Numbered from the stretch's first letter, positions 1 through 8,382 are shown. The stretch is DNA of 64,000 nucleotides from Agrococcus carbonis (GCF_900104705.1 NZ_LT629734.1:1116001-1180000), one strand, 5' to 3'. Made by a program: numbers and translations. The notes: generated by a model not told the origin, from the sequence alone.

Positions 1-61
1 ACGCGCAGCCCGTGAGCACGAGCGCGACCATCGCCGCGGCACCGGCGGCGACCCGCCGCAT
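1..61 (-). CDS. Lipoprotein, N-terminus only (possibly TlpA/ResA-like)
   Basis: Only the first 20 codons lie in the window, read leftward from the ATG at 61-59. They encode a signal peptide: MRR, a hydrophobic Ala/Val/Leu stretch and a lipobox ending LTGC followed by Ala. The product should therefore be a lipid-anchored exported protein. It starts 8 nt after the histidine phosphatase stop on the same strand, so the two genes are probably cotranscribed. In many actinobacteria a histidine phosphatase precedes the TlpA/ResA thioredoxin lipoprotein and the CcdA-ResB-CcsB cytochrome c genes. The identity as TlpA is inferred from that order only, because no catalytic part is visible. Confidence 0.6.
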   Translation of the reverse strand, partial: MRRVAAGAAAMVALVLTGCA

Positions 62-69
62 CCGCCCGG

Positions 70-723
70 TCACACGGCCCCCTGGTCGATCGCCGCGACC
101 GAGGCGGCGGGCTCGGCGTAGCCGATCTCGGTGAAGTCGCCGCCCGAGCGGGTGAACGTCGTGATGGAGGAGAGCTGGCAGCGCCGCTTGCGCGGGTCGT
201 GCCAGAGCCGCTGACCGGCGATGTCGAGGTGCGCCATCCAGATGGGCGACTGGTGGCTGACCATCACGATGTCGCCGTCGTCGCCCGACTCGTCGAGCTC
301 ATCCCACGCGTCCTCCATCGCGGCGCGCACGCGCTGCGCGATCGCCCGGTAGGGCTCGCCCCACGAGGGCTTGAAGGGGTTGCGCAGCAGCGGCCACGCG
401 GAGGGGTGCCGGAGCGCGCCGCTCGCCTCGAAGGTCTTGCCCTCGAACGCGTTGGTGGGCTCGATGATGCGGTGCTCGGTGCGGATCTGGAGGCCGAACG
501 CGTCGGCCCAGTGCTGCGCCGACTCCTGCGCGCGCTCGAGCGGGCTCGCGGCCAGGCGCACGACGGGACGCGCGGCGGGACCGCTCGCGAGGTGGGCGGC
601 GGCGAGCTCGGCCATGCGGTGCCCGCGCTCCGAGAGGCGGTAACCCGGCAGCCGGCCGTAGAGCACGCCGCCGGGGTTGTGGACCTCGCCGTGGCGCACG
701 AGATGGAGGCGACGAGCGGGCAT
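70..723 (-). CDS. Histidine phosphatase superfamily (phosphoglycerate mutase-like) protein
   Basis: 217 residues starting MPARRLHLVRHGE. The RHG motif with the phospho-accepting His sits at the N-terminus, and a second core His lies in the late VSHQSPIWM segment, so the catalytic pair of the branch-2 phosphatase fold is present. The frame stays open further upstream, but only from 723 does the protein begin at the family's normal place just before the RHG strand. It is divergent from the small membrane gene at 814 and followed 8 nt later by a lipoprotein gene. Substrate unknown; in the related actinobacterial order it accompanies cytochrome c maturation genes. Confidence 0.8.
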   Translation of the reverse strand: MPARRLHLVRHGEVHNPGGVLYGRLPGYRLSERGHRMAELAAAHLASGPAARPVVRLAASPLERAQESAQHWADAFGLQIRTEHRIIEPTNAFEGKTFEASGALRHPSAWPLLRNPFKPSWGEPYRAIAQRVRAAMEDAWDELDESGDDGDIVMVSHQSPIWMAHLDIAGQRLWHDPRKRRCQLSSITTFTRSGGDFTEIGYAEPAASVAAIDQGAV

Positions 724-813
724 GCCTGCAATCGTACCGAGCGTTCCTATGACTGCAGGGCGGGCCCGGAGCCCTTGCGCGACCGGGGCGCGACGCCCCG
801 CCATGATGGTCTC

Positions 814-1092
814 GTGCCCCTGCTCGTGCCCCTCACCGTCGCGCTCGTCGTCGCGCTCGCGGCGACGATGCTGTGGGTGTGGGCGGGCTCGATCGCGCGG
901 GTGCGGCACGGCATGGCGGTCGCGATCGCCGTCGCGCTGCTCGCGGCCGCCGGACTCGGGCTCATCGTGCTGGCGGAGACGACGGATGCGGTGCCCGCCT
1001 GGCCGGGATGGGCGCTGCTGATCGCCTCAGCCCTCGCGTTGCCAGCGGGGTGGGTCGCGCTCGCGCGCTGGGCGCCCAATCAGCGTCGATAG
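814..1092 (+). CDS. Small three-helix membrane protein, function unknown
   Basis: 92 residues from a GTG at 814. About three hydrophobic segments are visible: residues 3-25, 35-57 and 68-84, with short Arg-containing links, so an integral membrane protein is likely. No family is recognised. The stop at 1090-1092 lies only 10 nt before aspS, and the aspS -10-like box TAGGAT (1090-1095) overlaps it, so aspS can be transcribed separately. No good ATG exists in frame near the start, and the upstream part of this frame is antisense to the phosphatase, so the start is chosen by composition. Confidence 0.5.
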   Translation: MPLLVPLTVALVVALAATMLWVWAGSIARVRHGMAVAIAVALLAAAGLGLIVLAETTDAVPAWPGWALLIASALALPAGWVALARWAPNQRR

Positions 1093-1102
1093 GATCGGGC
1101 CC

Positions 1103-2410
1103 ATGACTCAGCGGACGCTCATCAAGGACCTCGCATCGCTCCCCGACGGACCCGTGCGGGTCTCCGGCTGGGTCGAGACGGTGCGCGACCAGAAGCGCGT
1201 GCAGTTCGTGATCCTGCGCGACGAGTCGGGCTCGGCGCAGCTCGTGAACCCCGTCAACGACGAGACCGCTGCGACCGCCGCGACGATCTCGGGCCTCATG
1301 CACGGCTCGTTCGTCTCGGTCGAGGGCGACCTCAAGGCCGACGAGCGCGTCAAGCTCGGCGGGCTCGAGGTGAAGGTGCGCGAGCTCACCGTCGAGTCGG
1401 TCGCGAAGGACTCCCCCATCGCCGACGACTCCTCCATCGACAAGCGCCTCGACTGGCGCTTCCTCGACCTGCGTCGCCCGGAGGCGCAGCTGATCTTCCG
1501 CGTGCAGACGACGATCGAGCACGCGATGCGCCAGCACTGGATCGACGAGGGCTTCATCGAGCTGCACACGCCCAAGCTCATGGCCACCGCCTCCGAGTCG
1601 CGCGCCGAGCTCTTCGAGGTGCCCTACTTCGACACGACCGCCTACCTCGCCCAGTCGCCCCAGCTGTTCAAGCAGATGGCGCAGTCGGCGGGCTTCGGCA
1701 AGATCTTCGAGATCGGCCCGGCGTTCCGCGCGGACCCCTCGTTCACGAGCCGCCACGCGACCGAGTTCACCTCGGTCGACAGCGAGATCTCCTGGATCGA
1801 CTCGCACGAGGACGTCATGCAGCTGCACGAGACGCTGCTGACGAAGGCGCTCGCCGCCGTCGTCGAGCGCCACGGCGCCGAGATCCAGCAGCACTTCGGC
1901 ATCGAGCTGCAGGTGCCCACGACGCCCTTCCCCCGCATCCCGCACGCCGAGGTCAAGGCCATCGTCGAGGCCCGCGGCCACCGCATCGAGCGCCAGGACG
2001 GCGACCTCGACCCCGAGGCCGAGCGGCAGATCTCGCAGCACGTCAAGGAGGAGCTCGGCCACGACTTCGTCTTCGTGACCGAGTACCCCTCGAGCGTGCG
2101 GCCCTTCTACCACCTGCGCCCCGAGGGCCGGCCCGAGGTGACGAACTCGTACGACCTGATCTACAACGGCGTCGAGATCTCCACCGGCGCGCAGCGCGAG
2201 CACCGCGTCGACGTGCTCGAGGCCCAGATCGCCGAGAAGGGCATGGACGCGGCCGAGCTCGAGGAGTACCTCGACTTCTTCCGCTACGGCGTGCCCCCGC
2301 ACGGCGGCTTCGGCATGGGGCTCGCGCGCGTCGTGATGCTCATGCTCGGCCTGCACTCGATCCGCGAGTCGACGTACCTCTTCCGCGGCCCGACGCGCCT
2401 CACGCCGTAA
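1103..2410 (+). CDS. aspS: Aspartyl-tRNA synthetase, short archaeal/eukaryal-type form
   Basis: 435 residues, well below the roughly 590 of the common bacterial AspRS. It has an N-terminal OB-fold anticodon-binding domain (about 15-105) and a class II catalytic core with motif 2 around FRADPSFTSRH (208-218) and motif 3 GFGMGLARVVML near the C-terminus, ending in the family-typical RLTP. The bacterial GAD insertion domain is absent. Proteins of this type may charge both tRNA-Asp and tRNA-Asn for the amidotransferase route; that dual use is inferred. TAGGAT (1090-1095) lies 7 nt before ATG, so the mRNA is probably leaderless. Its 3' end overlaps the convergent glutaredoxin gene by 11 bp. Confidence 0.93.
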   Translation: MTQRTLIKDLASLPDGPVRVSGWVETVRDQKRVQFVILRDESGSAQLVNPVNDETAATAATISGLMHGSFVSVEGDLKADERVKLGGLEVKVRELTVESVAKDSPIADDSSIDKRLDWRFLDLRRPEAQLIFRVQTTIEHAMRQHWIDEGFIELHTPKLMATASESRAELFEVPYFDTTAYLAQSPQLFKQMAQSAGFGKIFEIGPAFRADPSFTSRHATEFTSVDSEISWIDSHEDVMQLHETLLTKALAAVVERHGAEIQQHFGIELQVPTTPFPRIPHAEVKAIVEARGHRIERQDGDLDPEAERQISQHVKEELGHDFVFVTEYPSSVRPFYHLRPEGRPEVTNSYDLIYNGVEISTGAQREHRVDVLEAQIAEKGMDAAELEEYLDFFRYGVPPHGGFGMGLARVVMLMLGLHSIRESTYLFRGPTRLTP

Positions 2411-2651
2411 GGCGCGAGCGGATGCGGTCGGCCAGCTTCGCCGGGTCGACCCGCCACGACGAGTGGGGCCGACCGTCGATGAGCACGACGGGGATGTCGT
2501 CGGCCCAGCGCGCCTCGAGCGCCGGGTCGTCGAGGATCGACACCTCGGTGAGCGTCACGCCCTCGAAGTCGCCGACGACGCGCTCGACGACCGGCCGCGC
2601 CTCGTCGCACAGGTGGCAGCCGGGCTTCGCGATGAGGGTGATCTCGACCAT
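2400..2651 (-). CDS. Glutaredoxin-like protein (DUF836/thioredoxin fold)
   Basis: 83 residues beginning MVEITLIAKPGCHLC. The CHLC motif (12-15) is a CxxC redox pair at the start of the first helix, and a cis-Pro segment DDIPVVLIDG follows, as in small glutaredoxin/thioredoxin folds that reduce disulfides in the cytosol. TAGGCT on the minus strand (2663-2658) is 6 nt before the ATG, so it is likely leaderless. The coding end overlaps the end of aspS tail-to-tail. In many actinobacteria such a protein sits near a redox-sensing repressor, but none is next to it here. Confidence 0.8.
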   Translation of the reverse strand: MVEITLIAKPGCHLCDEARPVVERVVGDFEGVTLTEVSILDDPALEARWADDIPVVLIDGRPHSSWRVDPAKLADRIRSRLTA

Positions 2652-2660
2652 GCCGCCAGC

Positions 2661-3287
2661 CTAGGCCTGGCGCACGCGATCCCATCGCGCGGGCAGCGGC
2701 GCGAAGCCCGCCGAGCGGTAGGTGGCGACCGCCGCCGCGCGTGCGGCCTCGGTCGCCACCTGCGTGCTCGAGGCGCCGAGCTCGCGCAGCGCCGCGGCGG
2801 CCGCGAGGGTGATGGTGCGCCCGTGACCGCGACCGCGGTGGCGAGCGTGCACACCCATCGGCTCGATGAGCCCGGGGCGCCCCGCGCCGCACGACCACGC
2901 GACGATCCCGGCGGCCTCTGCGAGCCGCGCGTCGAGCAGCGCCCCGGAGGGCGCCTCCACCGACGCTCCGCCTGCGGGCAGCACGCCGCGCTCCGGCAGC
3001 GCGATGTCCTCGGTCATCGCGTCGGCGAGCGCCGCGTCCTGTCGCAGCGCCGGGGCGGTGGCCACGCGCAGCAGGTCGGCGCCGTCGAGCAGGCCGACGG
3101 CCACGATCCGGCCGTCCGCGCTCCACGTCCGCACCGCATCCGCGGTCGCCGCCGTGCCGAGGCGCAGGTGCCACCCCAGATCGCCCGGATGCAGCTGCAG
3201 CGGGTCGCCGGGCACCTGCCAGGTCGCGAGCGCCGCGAGCGCCGTCTCGAGTCCGCTGACGTCCGGCGTGCCGAGGTTGCAGCGCAT
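2661..3287 (-). CDS. GNAT-family N-acetyltransferase
   Basis: 208 residues from ATG 3287; a slightly longer start is possible but has no support. The C-terminal half contains the acetyl-CoA binding pattern: a MGVHARHRGRGHGRTITLAA strand-loop-helix (R/QxxGxG/A type) followed by ELGASSTQVATEAARAAAVATYRSAGF, which is characteristic of the GNAT fold. The N-terminal half is a divergent GNAT-like region that carries the HLRLG and GRIVAVGLLDGADLLRV strands, so it may be a tandem, half-degenerate GNAT. Substrate cannot be predicted. Confidence 0.8.
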   Translation of the reverse strand: MRCNLGTPDVSGLETALAALATWQVPGDPLQLHPGDLGWHLRLGTAATADAVRTWSADGRIVAVGLLDGADLLRVATAPALRQDAALADAMTEDIALPERGVLPAGGASVEAPSGALLDARLAEAAGIVAWSCGAGRPGLIEPMGVHARHRGRGHGRTITLAAAAALRELGASSTQVATEAARAAAVATYRSAGFAPLPARWDRVRQA

Positions 3288-3373
3288 GCCGCTACCCCAG
3301 CACACGCACCTGGACGCGCAGAGACCGAGCCGCCGCGGATGCGGGGCCCGGCCTCCGAGCAGATCGTGGCCGC

Positions 3374-3388
3374 GACCCGGGACGGGTC
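3374..3388. terminator. Short GC hairpin between bS22 gene and GNAT gene
   Basis: GACCCG (3374-3379) pairs with CGGGTC (3383-3388) around a GGA loop, 12 nt after the bS22 stop on the minus strand. There is no T-run, so it is at best a factor-dependent or weak terminator. Confidence 0.35.
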
Positions 3389-3400
3389 ACGGCGCTGACG

Positions 3401-3499
3401 CTACTTGCGGTTGCGACGCTGGTGGCGCGTCTTGCGAAGCAGCTTGCGGTGCTTCTTCTTCGCCATGCGCTTGCGACGCTTCTTGACCACAGAACCCAT
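3401..3499 (-). CDS. Small ribosomal protein bS22 (AURKAIP1/COX24-type)
   Basis: 32 residues, extremely basic: after MGSVVKKRRK come a KRMAKKKHRKLLRKTRHQR core and a final RNRK. This is the pattern of the actinobacterial AURKAIP1/COX24-domain protein, known from mycobacterial ribosome structures as bS22, which binds 16S rRNA near the decoding region. The start is fixed by a GAGGAA Shine-Dalgarno sequence 6 nt upstream of ATG 3499. It stands alone, with its own 100-nt upstream spacer and a hairpin after the stop. Confidence 0.9.
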   Translation of the reverse strand: MGSVVKKRRKRMAKKKHRKLLRKTRHQRRNRK

Positions 3500-3640
3500 C
3501 GAGGTTCCTCACTTCCGATTGAGATTGCTCGTAGACGCTGCGCGATCGGCTTCACCGGGACGGTGCGACATCAGCGCAGGGAAAACGCTCGGGACATGCT
3601 ACCGGAACCCGAGCACCCGCCGCATGTCGGGCGTCCAGGG

Positions 3641-4339
3641 TCAGTCGAGCTCGGCGTCGTCCTCGGTGCGCGCGGGCCGCTCGGGACCGCCCGCGTCGCC
3701 CGCGATGGCGGGGCGCTCGGGCTCGCCCCCGCGCAGCTTGCCGCGGGCCTCGTCGAAGCGCTGCGAGGCGCGCGACTGCATGTCGTGCAGGCGGTCCTGC
3801 ACCTCGTGGATGCGGTCCCGGGCCTCCTGCATCCGCTCCTGCAGGTCGTGCACGCTCTCGGCGGCGCGGCGCCCGAGGGAGGCGCCGACGGGCGCGGGGT
3901 GCTCGACGCGGTCGCCGATGCGGGCGAGGGCCTGCTCGGCGGCGACGCGCGCCTGCTCGGCGGCCTGCCGGGCCTGGTCCGCCGCGGCGCGCAGCGGCGC
4001 CTGCACGTTGACGCCGGCCCACGCGGCGAAGGCGGCGGCGCCGAGGCTCGCCTCCTCCTGCTCGCCGTCGGCGAAGATGAACGGCATGAGCCAGTCGTCG
4101 ATCTGGTCGAAGGGCGAGAGCACGATCGCGTAGTAGCGGTGCTGGCCGTCCTCGCGCACCGTCACGAGCCCGGCGTCGCGCAGGGTGCGCAGGTGCTTCG
4201 AGACCGTCGGCTGGGGCACGCCGAGCGCCTCGACGATCTGGCTGACGCTGGCCTCGCCCGTCATGCTGCGGCGCTCGAGGAGCACGCTCAGGATGTCGCG
4301 TCGCGTGCTGTCCGCGATGACGCTGAAGATGTCGGCCAT
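3641..4339 (-). CDS. ArsR-type winged-helix regulator with long coiled-coil tail
   Basis: 232 residues. Residues 1-75 are a compact ArsR winged helix (MADIFSVIADSTRRDILSVL, then PQPTVSKHLRTLRDAGLVTV as recognition helix and RYYAI as wing). The remaining two thirds is unusual: repeated Ala/Arg/Glu/Gln heptad-like segments (about 125-205) that predict a long amphipathic or coiled-coil helix, then an acidic end. No Cys metal site of the ArsR/SmtB kind is seen. It is divergent from the trkHA potassium uptake operon, so control of potassium uptake is possible but not shown. Confidence 0.75.
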   Translation of the reverse strand: MADIFSVIADSTRRDILSVLLERRSMTGEASVSQIVEALGVPQPTVSKHLRTLRDAGLVTVREDGQHRYYAIVLSPFDQIDDWLMPFIFADGEQEEASLGAAAFAAWAGVNVQAPLRAAADQARQAAEQARVAAEQALARIGDRVEHPAPVGASLGRRAAESVHDLQERMQEARDRIHEVQDRLHDMQSRASQRFDEARGKLRGGEPERPAIAGDAGGPERPARTEDDAELD

Positions 4340-4470
4340 GTCGAAAGCATGCCAGCGCCGCGCGGGTGCGACAAACCGTGCCGGAGCGTCGCGGGCGGCT
4401 CGAAGGACTACGCTGGGCCCGTTCTGCGCGGTGGAGCTCACGCAGACCGCCCGACAAGGAGGCGCCGTCC

Positions 4471-5901
4471 GTGGCCGACCAGCAGACCTCGAGCGATCGA
4501 TCGTTCGTGGGGCGTGCCCGCGACGGCCTCGACGTCTTCGCGAGCAGCTACCCGGCCCGCTTCGCGATCCTCGTCTTCGCGGGCCTCAACGTCGTGTTCA
4601 TGCTGCTGCTCATGACGCCGTGGGCGTCGGCCGACGGCCGGGCGACGCCGATCGTGGATGCGTTCTTCCAGGCCGTGAGCGTCGTGTGCGTCACGGGCCT
4701 CACCGTCGTCGACATGGCCACGCACTGGAGCCCCCTCGGCAACGCCGTCGTGATGGTCGGCGTCGAGGTCGGCGGCATCGGCGTGCTGACGCTCGCGTCG
4801 CTCCTCGGCATGACGGTCGCGCGCCGGCTGGGCCTGCGTCAGCGGCTCCTGGCCGCGAGCGACTCGAACCCGTCGCGGGTGCGGAAGGGCGTCGTGAAGG
4901 AGGGTCAGGCGATCCGGCTCGGCGAGGTCGGCGGGCTGCTGCGGACGGTCGCGATCTCGGTGCTCTCCTTCGAGGCCGCGCTCGTGGTGCTGCTGTACCC
5001 GCGCATCCTGCTCGAGGGGAAGGATCCGCTCACCGCCCTCTACGAGGCCGTCTACTGGTCGATCATGGCCTTCACGAACTCCGGCTTCGTCCCGACGGTC
5101 GAGGGCCTCGAGCCGTACGCGACCGACCCGTGGTTCATGATCGTGCTGATGCTCGGCGTCTTCATCGGCTCGCTCGGCTTCCCCGTCTATTTCGTGCTGC
5201 TGCGCCACCTCAGCCGTCCGCGGCAGTGGTCGCTGCACGTCAAGCTCACCATCTCGGTCTCGGTGATGCTCTTCCTCGCGGGCGGGCTCGCCTACCTCGT
5301 GCTCGAGTGGGGCAACGGCGACTCGTGGGGCACGCGCGACTTCGGCCAGCAGCTGCTGCACGCCTTCTTCCTGTCGTCGATGGCGCGCTCCGGCGGCTTC
5401 GCCGTCGACGACCTCGGGCTGCTGCACAACTCGAGCCTGCTCGTGACCGACATGCTCATGTTCGTCGGCGGCGGCTCGGCCTCGACCGCCGGCGGCATCA
5501 AGGTGACGACGCTCGCGATCCTCTTCCTCGCCGCGGTCGCCGAGGCGCGCGGCCGCCGCTCGATGGAGGCGTTCGGCCGCCGCATCCCGTCCGACGTGCT
5601 GCGCCTCGCGGTCTCGGTCACGCTCTGGAGCGCGACCATCGTCGCCCTCGTGACCGTCGTGCTGCTCGAGATCACCGGCGCCCCGATGTCGTTCGTGCTC
5701 TTCGACGTCATCAGCGCGTTCGCCACCGTGGGCCTCTCGACGGGCTTCACGCACTCCGGCCTCGAGGACCCGGCGAAGGTCATCCTGGCCCTGACGATGT
5801 TCGCCGGACGCATCGGTAGTGTGACGCTCGCCGCCGCGCTCGCGGCGAGCCAGCGCACGCAGCTGTTCACGCGCCCCGAGGAGAGGCCGATCGTTGGTTG
5901 A
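4471..5901 (+). CDS. Potassium uptake protein TrkH/KtrB family, membrane subunit
   Basis: 476 residues from GTG 4471, chosen because AAGGAGG (4456-4462) lies 8 nt upstream. The four M1-P-M2 repeats typical of Trk/Ktr/HKT channels are visible through their filter glycines: SVVCVTGLTV, FTNSGFVPT, MARSGGFAV and ATVGLSTGF. It should form the potassium-conducting dimer in the cytoplasmic membrane, gated by the RCK protein encoded next. The two genes overlap by 8 nt, giving translational coupling. The preceding intergenic region contains TACGCT (4409-4414) as a -10 candidate. Confidence 0.93.
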   Translation: MADQQTSSDRSFVGRARDGLDVFASSYPARFAILVFAGLNVVFMLLLMTPWASADGRATPIVDAFFQAVSVVCVTGLTVVDMATHWSPLGNAVVMVGVEVGGIGVLTLASLLGMTVARRLGLRQRLLAASDSNPSRVRKGVVKEGQAIRLGEVGGLLRTVAISVLSFEAALVVLLYPRILLEGKDPLTALYEAVYWSIMAFTNSGFVPTVEGLEPYATDPWFMIVLMLGVFIGSLGFPVYFVLLRHLSRPRQWSLHVKLTISVSVMLFLAGGLAYLVLEWGNGDSWGTRDFGQQLLHAFFLSSMARSGGFAVDDLGLLHNSSLLVTDMLMFVGGGSASTAGGIKVTTLAILFLAAVAEARGRRSMEAFGRRIPSDVLRLAVSVTLWSATIVALVTVVLLEITGAPMSFVLFDVISAFATVGLSTGFTHSGLEDPAKVILALTMFAGRIGSVTLAAALAASQRTQLFTRPEERPIVG

Positions 5902-6565
5902 CAGGATCCCCCACGACGCCCCCGTGCTCGTGATCGGCCTCGGCCGCTTCGGCGCCGCGACCGCCGGGCAGCTCGCGCGCCTCGACCGCGAGGTGCTCGC
6001 GATCGACGACGACATCAACCTCGTGCAGAAGTGGTCCGAGCGCCTCACCCACACGGTGCAGGCGGATGCGCGGTCGATCGACGCGCTCAAGCAGCTCGGC
6101 GCCCAGGACTTCTCGATCGCCGTGTGCGCGGTGGGGTCGTCGATCGAGGCGTCGGTGCTCATCGTCGCCAACCTCGTCGACCTCGGCATCCCGCAGATCT
6201 GGGCGAAAGCCATCAGCCAGTCGCACGGCAAGATCCTCAGCCGGATCGGCGCCAACCACGTCATCTACCCGGAGGCGGAGGCCGGCGAGCGCGTCGCCCA
6301 CCTCGTCTCGGGCCGGATGCTCGACTACATCCAGTTCGACGACCAGTTCGCGATCGTGAAGATGTACCCGCCCAAGCGCATCCGCGGCATGACGCTCGCG
6401 GAGTCGCAGATCCGCTCGAAGTACCACCTCACCGTCGTGGGCGTGAAGAGCCCGGGCGGCGAGTTCACCTACGCCACCCCGGAGACGGTCGTGTCGAACC
6501 ACGACCTCATCATCGTCTCCGGCCACCACGCCGACATCGAGCGGTTCGCGGGCCTCGGCTCGTGA
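5894..6565 (+). CDS. TrkA/KtrA potassium channel regulatory subunit
   Basis: 223 residues with one RCK_N nucleotide-binding domain (VLVIGLGRFGAATAGQLARL, the GxGxxG motif, then acidic AIDDD) and one RCK_C domain from about residue 140. That is the KtrA layout, half of E. coli TrkA. It should form the cytosolic octameric ring that gates the upstream channel in response to ATP/ADP or NAD(H). The best start is TTG 5894, with GAGAGG (5881-5886) 7 nt before it; it lies within the trkH end. The stop overlaps the next GTG (GTGA). Confidence 0.92.
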   Translation: MVDRIPHDAPVLVIGLGRFGAATAGQLARLDREVLAIDDDINLVQKWSERLTHTVQADARSIDALKQLGAQDFSIAVCAVGSSIEASVLIVANLVDLGIPQIWAKAISQSHGKILSRIGANHVIYPEAEAGERVAHLVSGRMLDYIQFDDQFAIVKMYPPKRIRGMTLAESQIRSKYHLTVVGVKSPGGEFTYATPETVVSNHDLIIVSGHHADIERFAGLGS

Positions 6566-6954
6566 GCACCGCGCTCGACGACACCGCCCGCTGCCCCTGC
6601 GGCACGGGGCTGACCTATGGCGAATGCTGCGGGCCGATCCAGCGCGGCCAGCGCGAAGCACCGACCGCCGAGGCGCTCATGCGCTCGCGCTACACCGCCT
6701 TCGCGCTCGACGACGTCGAGTGGCTGCTCGCCTCGTGGCACCCCTCGACGCGGCCGCGCTCCCTCGAGCTCGACCCCGGCATCCGCTGGCTGCGCCTCGA
6801 CATCGAGCACGCCGCGGGCGGCCCGTTCGACGACGAGGGCATGGTCGCGTTCGCCGCGCACTGGGTCGCGGACGGCGAGCGCGGCGTCATGCGCGAGCTC
6901 AGCCGGTTCCGGCGCGACGGCGGCTGGCGCTACGTGGACGGCACCGCGCGATGA
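6562..6954 (+). CDS. YchJ-family (UPF0225) SEC-C/NTF2-like protein
   Basis: 130 residues. The N-terminus carries a compact zinc knuckle CPCGTGLTYGECCG, the SEC-C metal motif, followed by a domain with LMRSRYTAFALDD and a wide central cone (NTF2-like) ending in RFRRDGGWRYVDG. This is the YchJ/UPF0225 architecture, whose cellular role is unknown. GTG 6562 overlaps the trkA stop and its own TGA overlaps the ATG of the next gene, so it is probably the third gene of the trkHA operon. Confidence 0.85.
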   Translation: MSTALDDTARCPCGTGLTYGECCGPIQRGQREAPTAEALMRSRYTAFALDDVEWLLASWHPSTRPRSLELDPGIRWLRLDIEHAAGGPFDDEGMVAFAAHWVADGERGVMRELSRFRRDGGWRYVDGTAR

Positions 6955-7541
6955 CGGCCGGCGTGCTGGGACCCGACGCGCGCGTGATCGCCGACCGCGT
7001 GCTGCGCGGCGAGGCAGTGGCCCTGCGCGGGCGGGCCGCCCCCGGCGTGCTGATGCTGCTCGGCGGGGCCGCCTTCGCCGTGGCGAGCGCCGCGCTGGTC
7101 ATCGGACCGCTCTCGAGCCTGCCGTTCGGCTCGAGCCGCTGGGACAGCCCGTTCGTCGTGCTCGTCGGCCTCGTCGGGGTCGCCTTCTTCGGCGTCGTCG
7201 GGGTGTCGACCGGACTGCACGTCCTCGCACACCGGCGACGCGCCCTCGTGCTCGAGCCGCACGGCCTGCGGCACCACGGCGGCGACCTCGTGCCGTGGCG
7301 CGAGATCGGCGCCGCGGCGATCGCCCACACGGGCAAGCGCGGCAAGGGGCGGCAGCTGCTGCTGCACGTCTCGCCGGCCGGGCAGCGGCCCTGGCTCACC
7401 GGCGCGGCGCCGCTCGCCCGCTGGATGCACCGACTGAACCGCGGCACGATGCCGGTGCCGGAGCTCGCGCGGCTCGAGCCGGCGGAGGTCGGTGCGCTCA
7501 TCGCGATCGCGCAGTCGCGCTCCGGCGACTGGCCGCGCTGA
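6951..7541 (+). CDS. Two-helix membrane protein with PH-like cytosolic domain
   Basis: 196 residues. Two hydrophobic helices (about 30-55 and 67-90) are followed by a soluble part in which RALVLEPHGLRHHGGDLVPWREIGAA resembles the first strands of the small bacterial PH domains. ATG 6951 overlaps the previous stop (ATGA), so it belongs to the operon that begins with trkH. No function is assigned; these PH-type membrane proteins are common in actinobacteria and uncharacterised. Confidence 0.65.
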   Translation: MTAGVLGPDARVIADRVLRGEAVALRGRAAPGVLMLLGGAAFAVASAALVIGPLSSLPFGSSRWDSPFVVLVGLVGVAFFGVVGVSTGLHVLAHRRRALVLEPHGLRHHGGDLVPWREIGAAAIAHTGKRGKGRQLLLHVSPAGQRPWLTGAAPLARWMHRLNRGTMPVPELARLEPAEVGALIAIAQSRSGDWPR

Positions 7542-7557
7542 GCCGCTCGGCCCGCCC

Positions 7558-8382
7558 TCAGCCCGCCGCGAGCTCCTTCGCGCGAGCGAGCGCGGCCGCG
7601 GTCGCGCGATCGAAGACGGCCCCGAGGTCGGCCTCCTGCAGCACCCGGATCGCCTGCTCGGTCGTGCCCTTGGGACTCGTGACGCGACGCCGCAGCTCGG
7701 CCGGGTCGACGTCGCCCGCGGCGAGCAGCTCGCTCGCGCCGCGGAAGGTGCCCTGCACCATCGTCGCGGCCTGCTCGGCGGTGAAGCCCATCCGCTCGGC
7801 CGTGCCCGTGAGCTCCTCGATGAGCAGGAACACGTAGGCGGGCCCCGAGCCCGAGATCGTCGAGAGCGCGTCGATCTGCGACTCGTCGAGCACGATCACG
7901 TCGCCGACCGCCTCGAACATGCGCGCGACGAGCGCGACGTCGTCCTCGGTGGCGCGGCTGCCGCCCGCGACGCCGCTCACGCCGAGGCCGACGGTCGACG
8001 GCGTGTTGGGCATCACGCGCACGACCGAGACGGATGCGGGCAGCACGGCCTCGATCGACGCGGTCGTGGTGCCCGCCGCGATCGAGACGACCACCGCATC
8101 CGCCGCGAGGTGCGGGCCGATCTCGCGCGCGAGGTCGACGATGCCCGCGGGCTTGACGCCGAGCACGACGAGCTTCGCGCCGTCGACCGCGCGCGCGTTG
8201 CCGCCGGGCTCGTCCTCGAGCGCGATCGACTCGACGCCGTCGAGCCGGATGGCCTCGGCCTTCTCGCGGCTGCGGTTGGTGACGGCGATCGACTCGGCAC
8301 CGTGGCGCACGAGCCCCCGGAGGATCGCGCCGCCCATGGAGCCGACGCCGAGCATGGCGATGGGAGGGAGGAGATCGGTCAT
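7558..8382 (-). CDS. proC: Pyrroline-5-carboxylate reductase
   Basis: 274 residues. It starts with the dinucleotide-binding loop IAMLGVGSMGGAILRGLV and later has the substrate-side signature SGSGPAYVFLLIEELTGTAE and the helical dimer domain (LRRRVTSPKGTTEQAI, with the conserved SPxGTT). It reduces pyrroline-5-carboxylate to proline with NAD(P)H in the cytosol. TAGCCT on the minus strand (8394-8389) precedes ATG by 6 nt, predicting a leaderless transcript. It converges with the PH-like gene, 16 nt between stops. Confidence 0.95.
   Translation of the reverse strand: MTDLLPPIAMLGVGSMGGAILRGLVRHGAESIAVTNRSREKAEAIRLDGVESIALEDEPGGNARAVDGAKLVVLGVKPAGIVDLAREIGPHLAADAVVVSIAAGTTTASIEAVLPASVSVVRVMPNTPSTVGLGVSGVAGGSRATEDDVALVARMFEAVGDVIVLDESQIDALSTISGSGPAYVFLLIEELTGTAERMGFTAEQAATMVQGTFRGASELLAAGDVDPAELRRRVTSPKGTTEQAIRVLQEADLGAVFDRATAAALARAKELAAG

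Noticed and set aside
4438..6264. A 608-codon open frame antisense to trkHA
   Set aside because: Composition is that of a shadow frame; the trkH filter motifs and trkA GxGxxG are on the other strand with good Shine-Dalgarno sequences.
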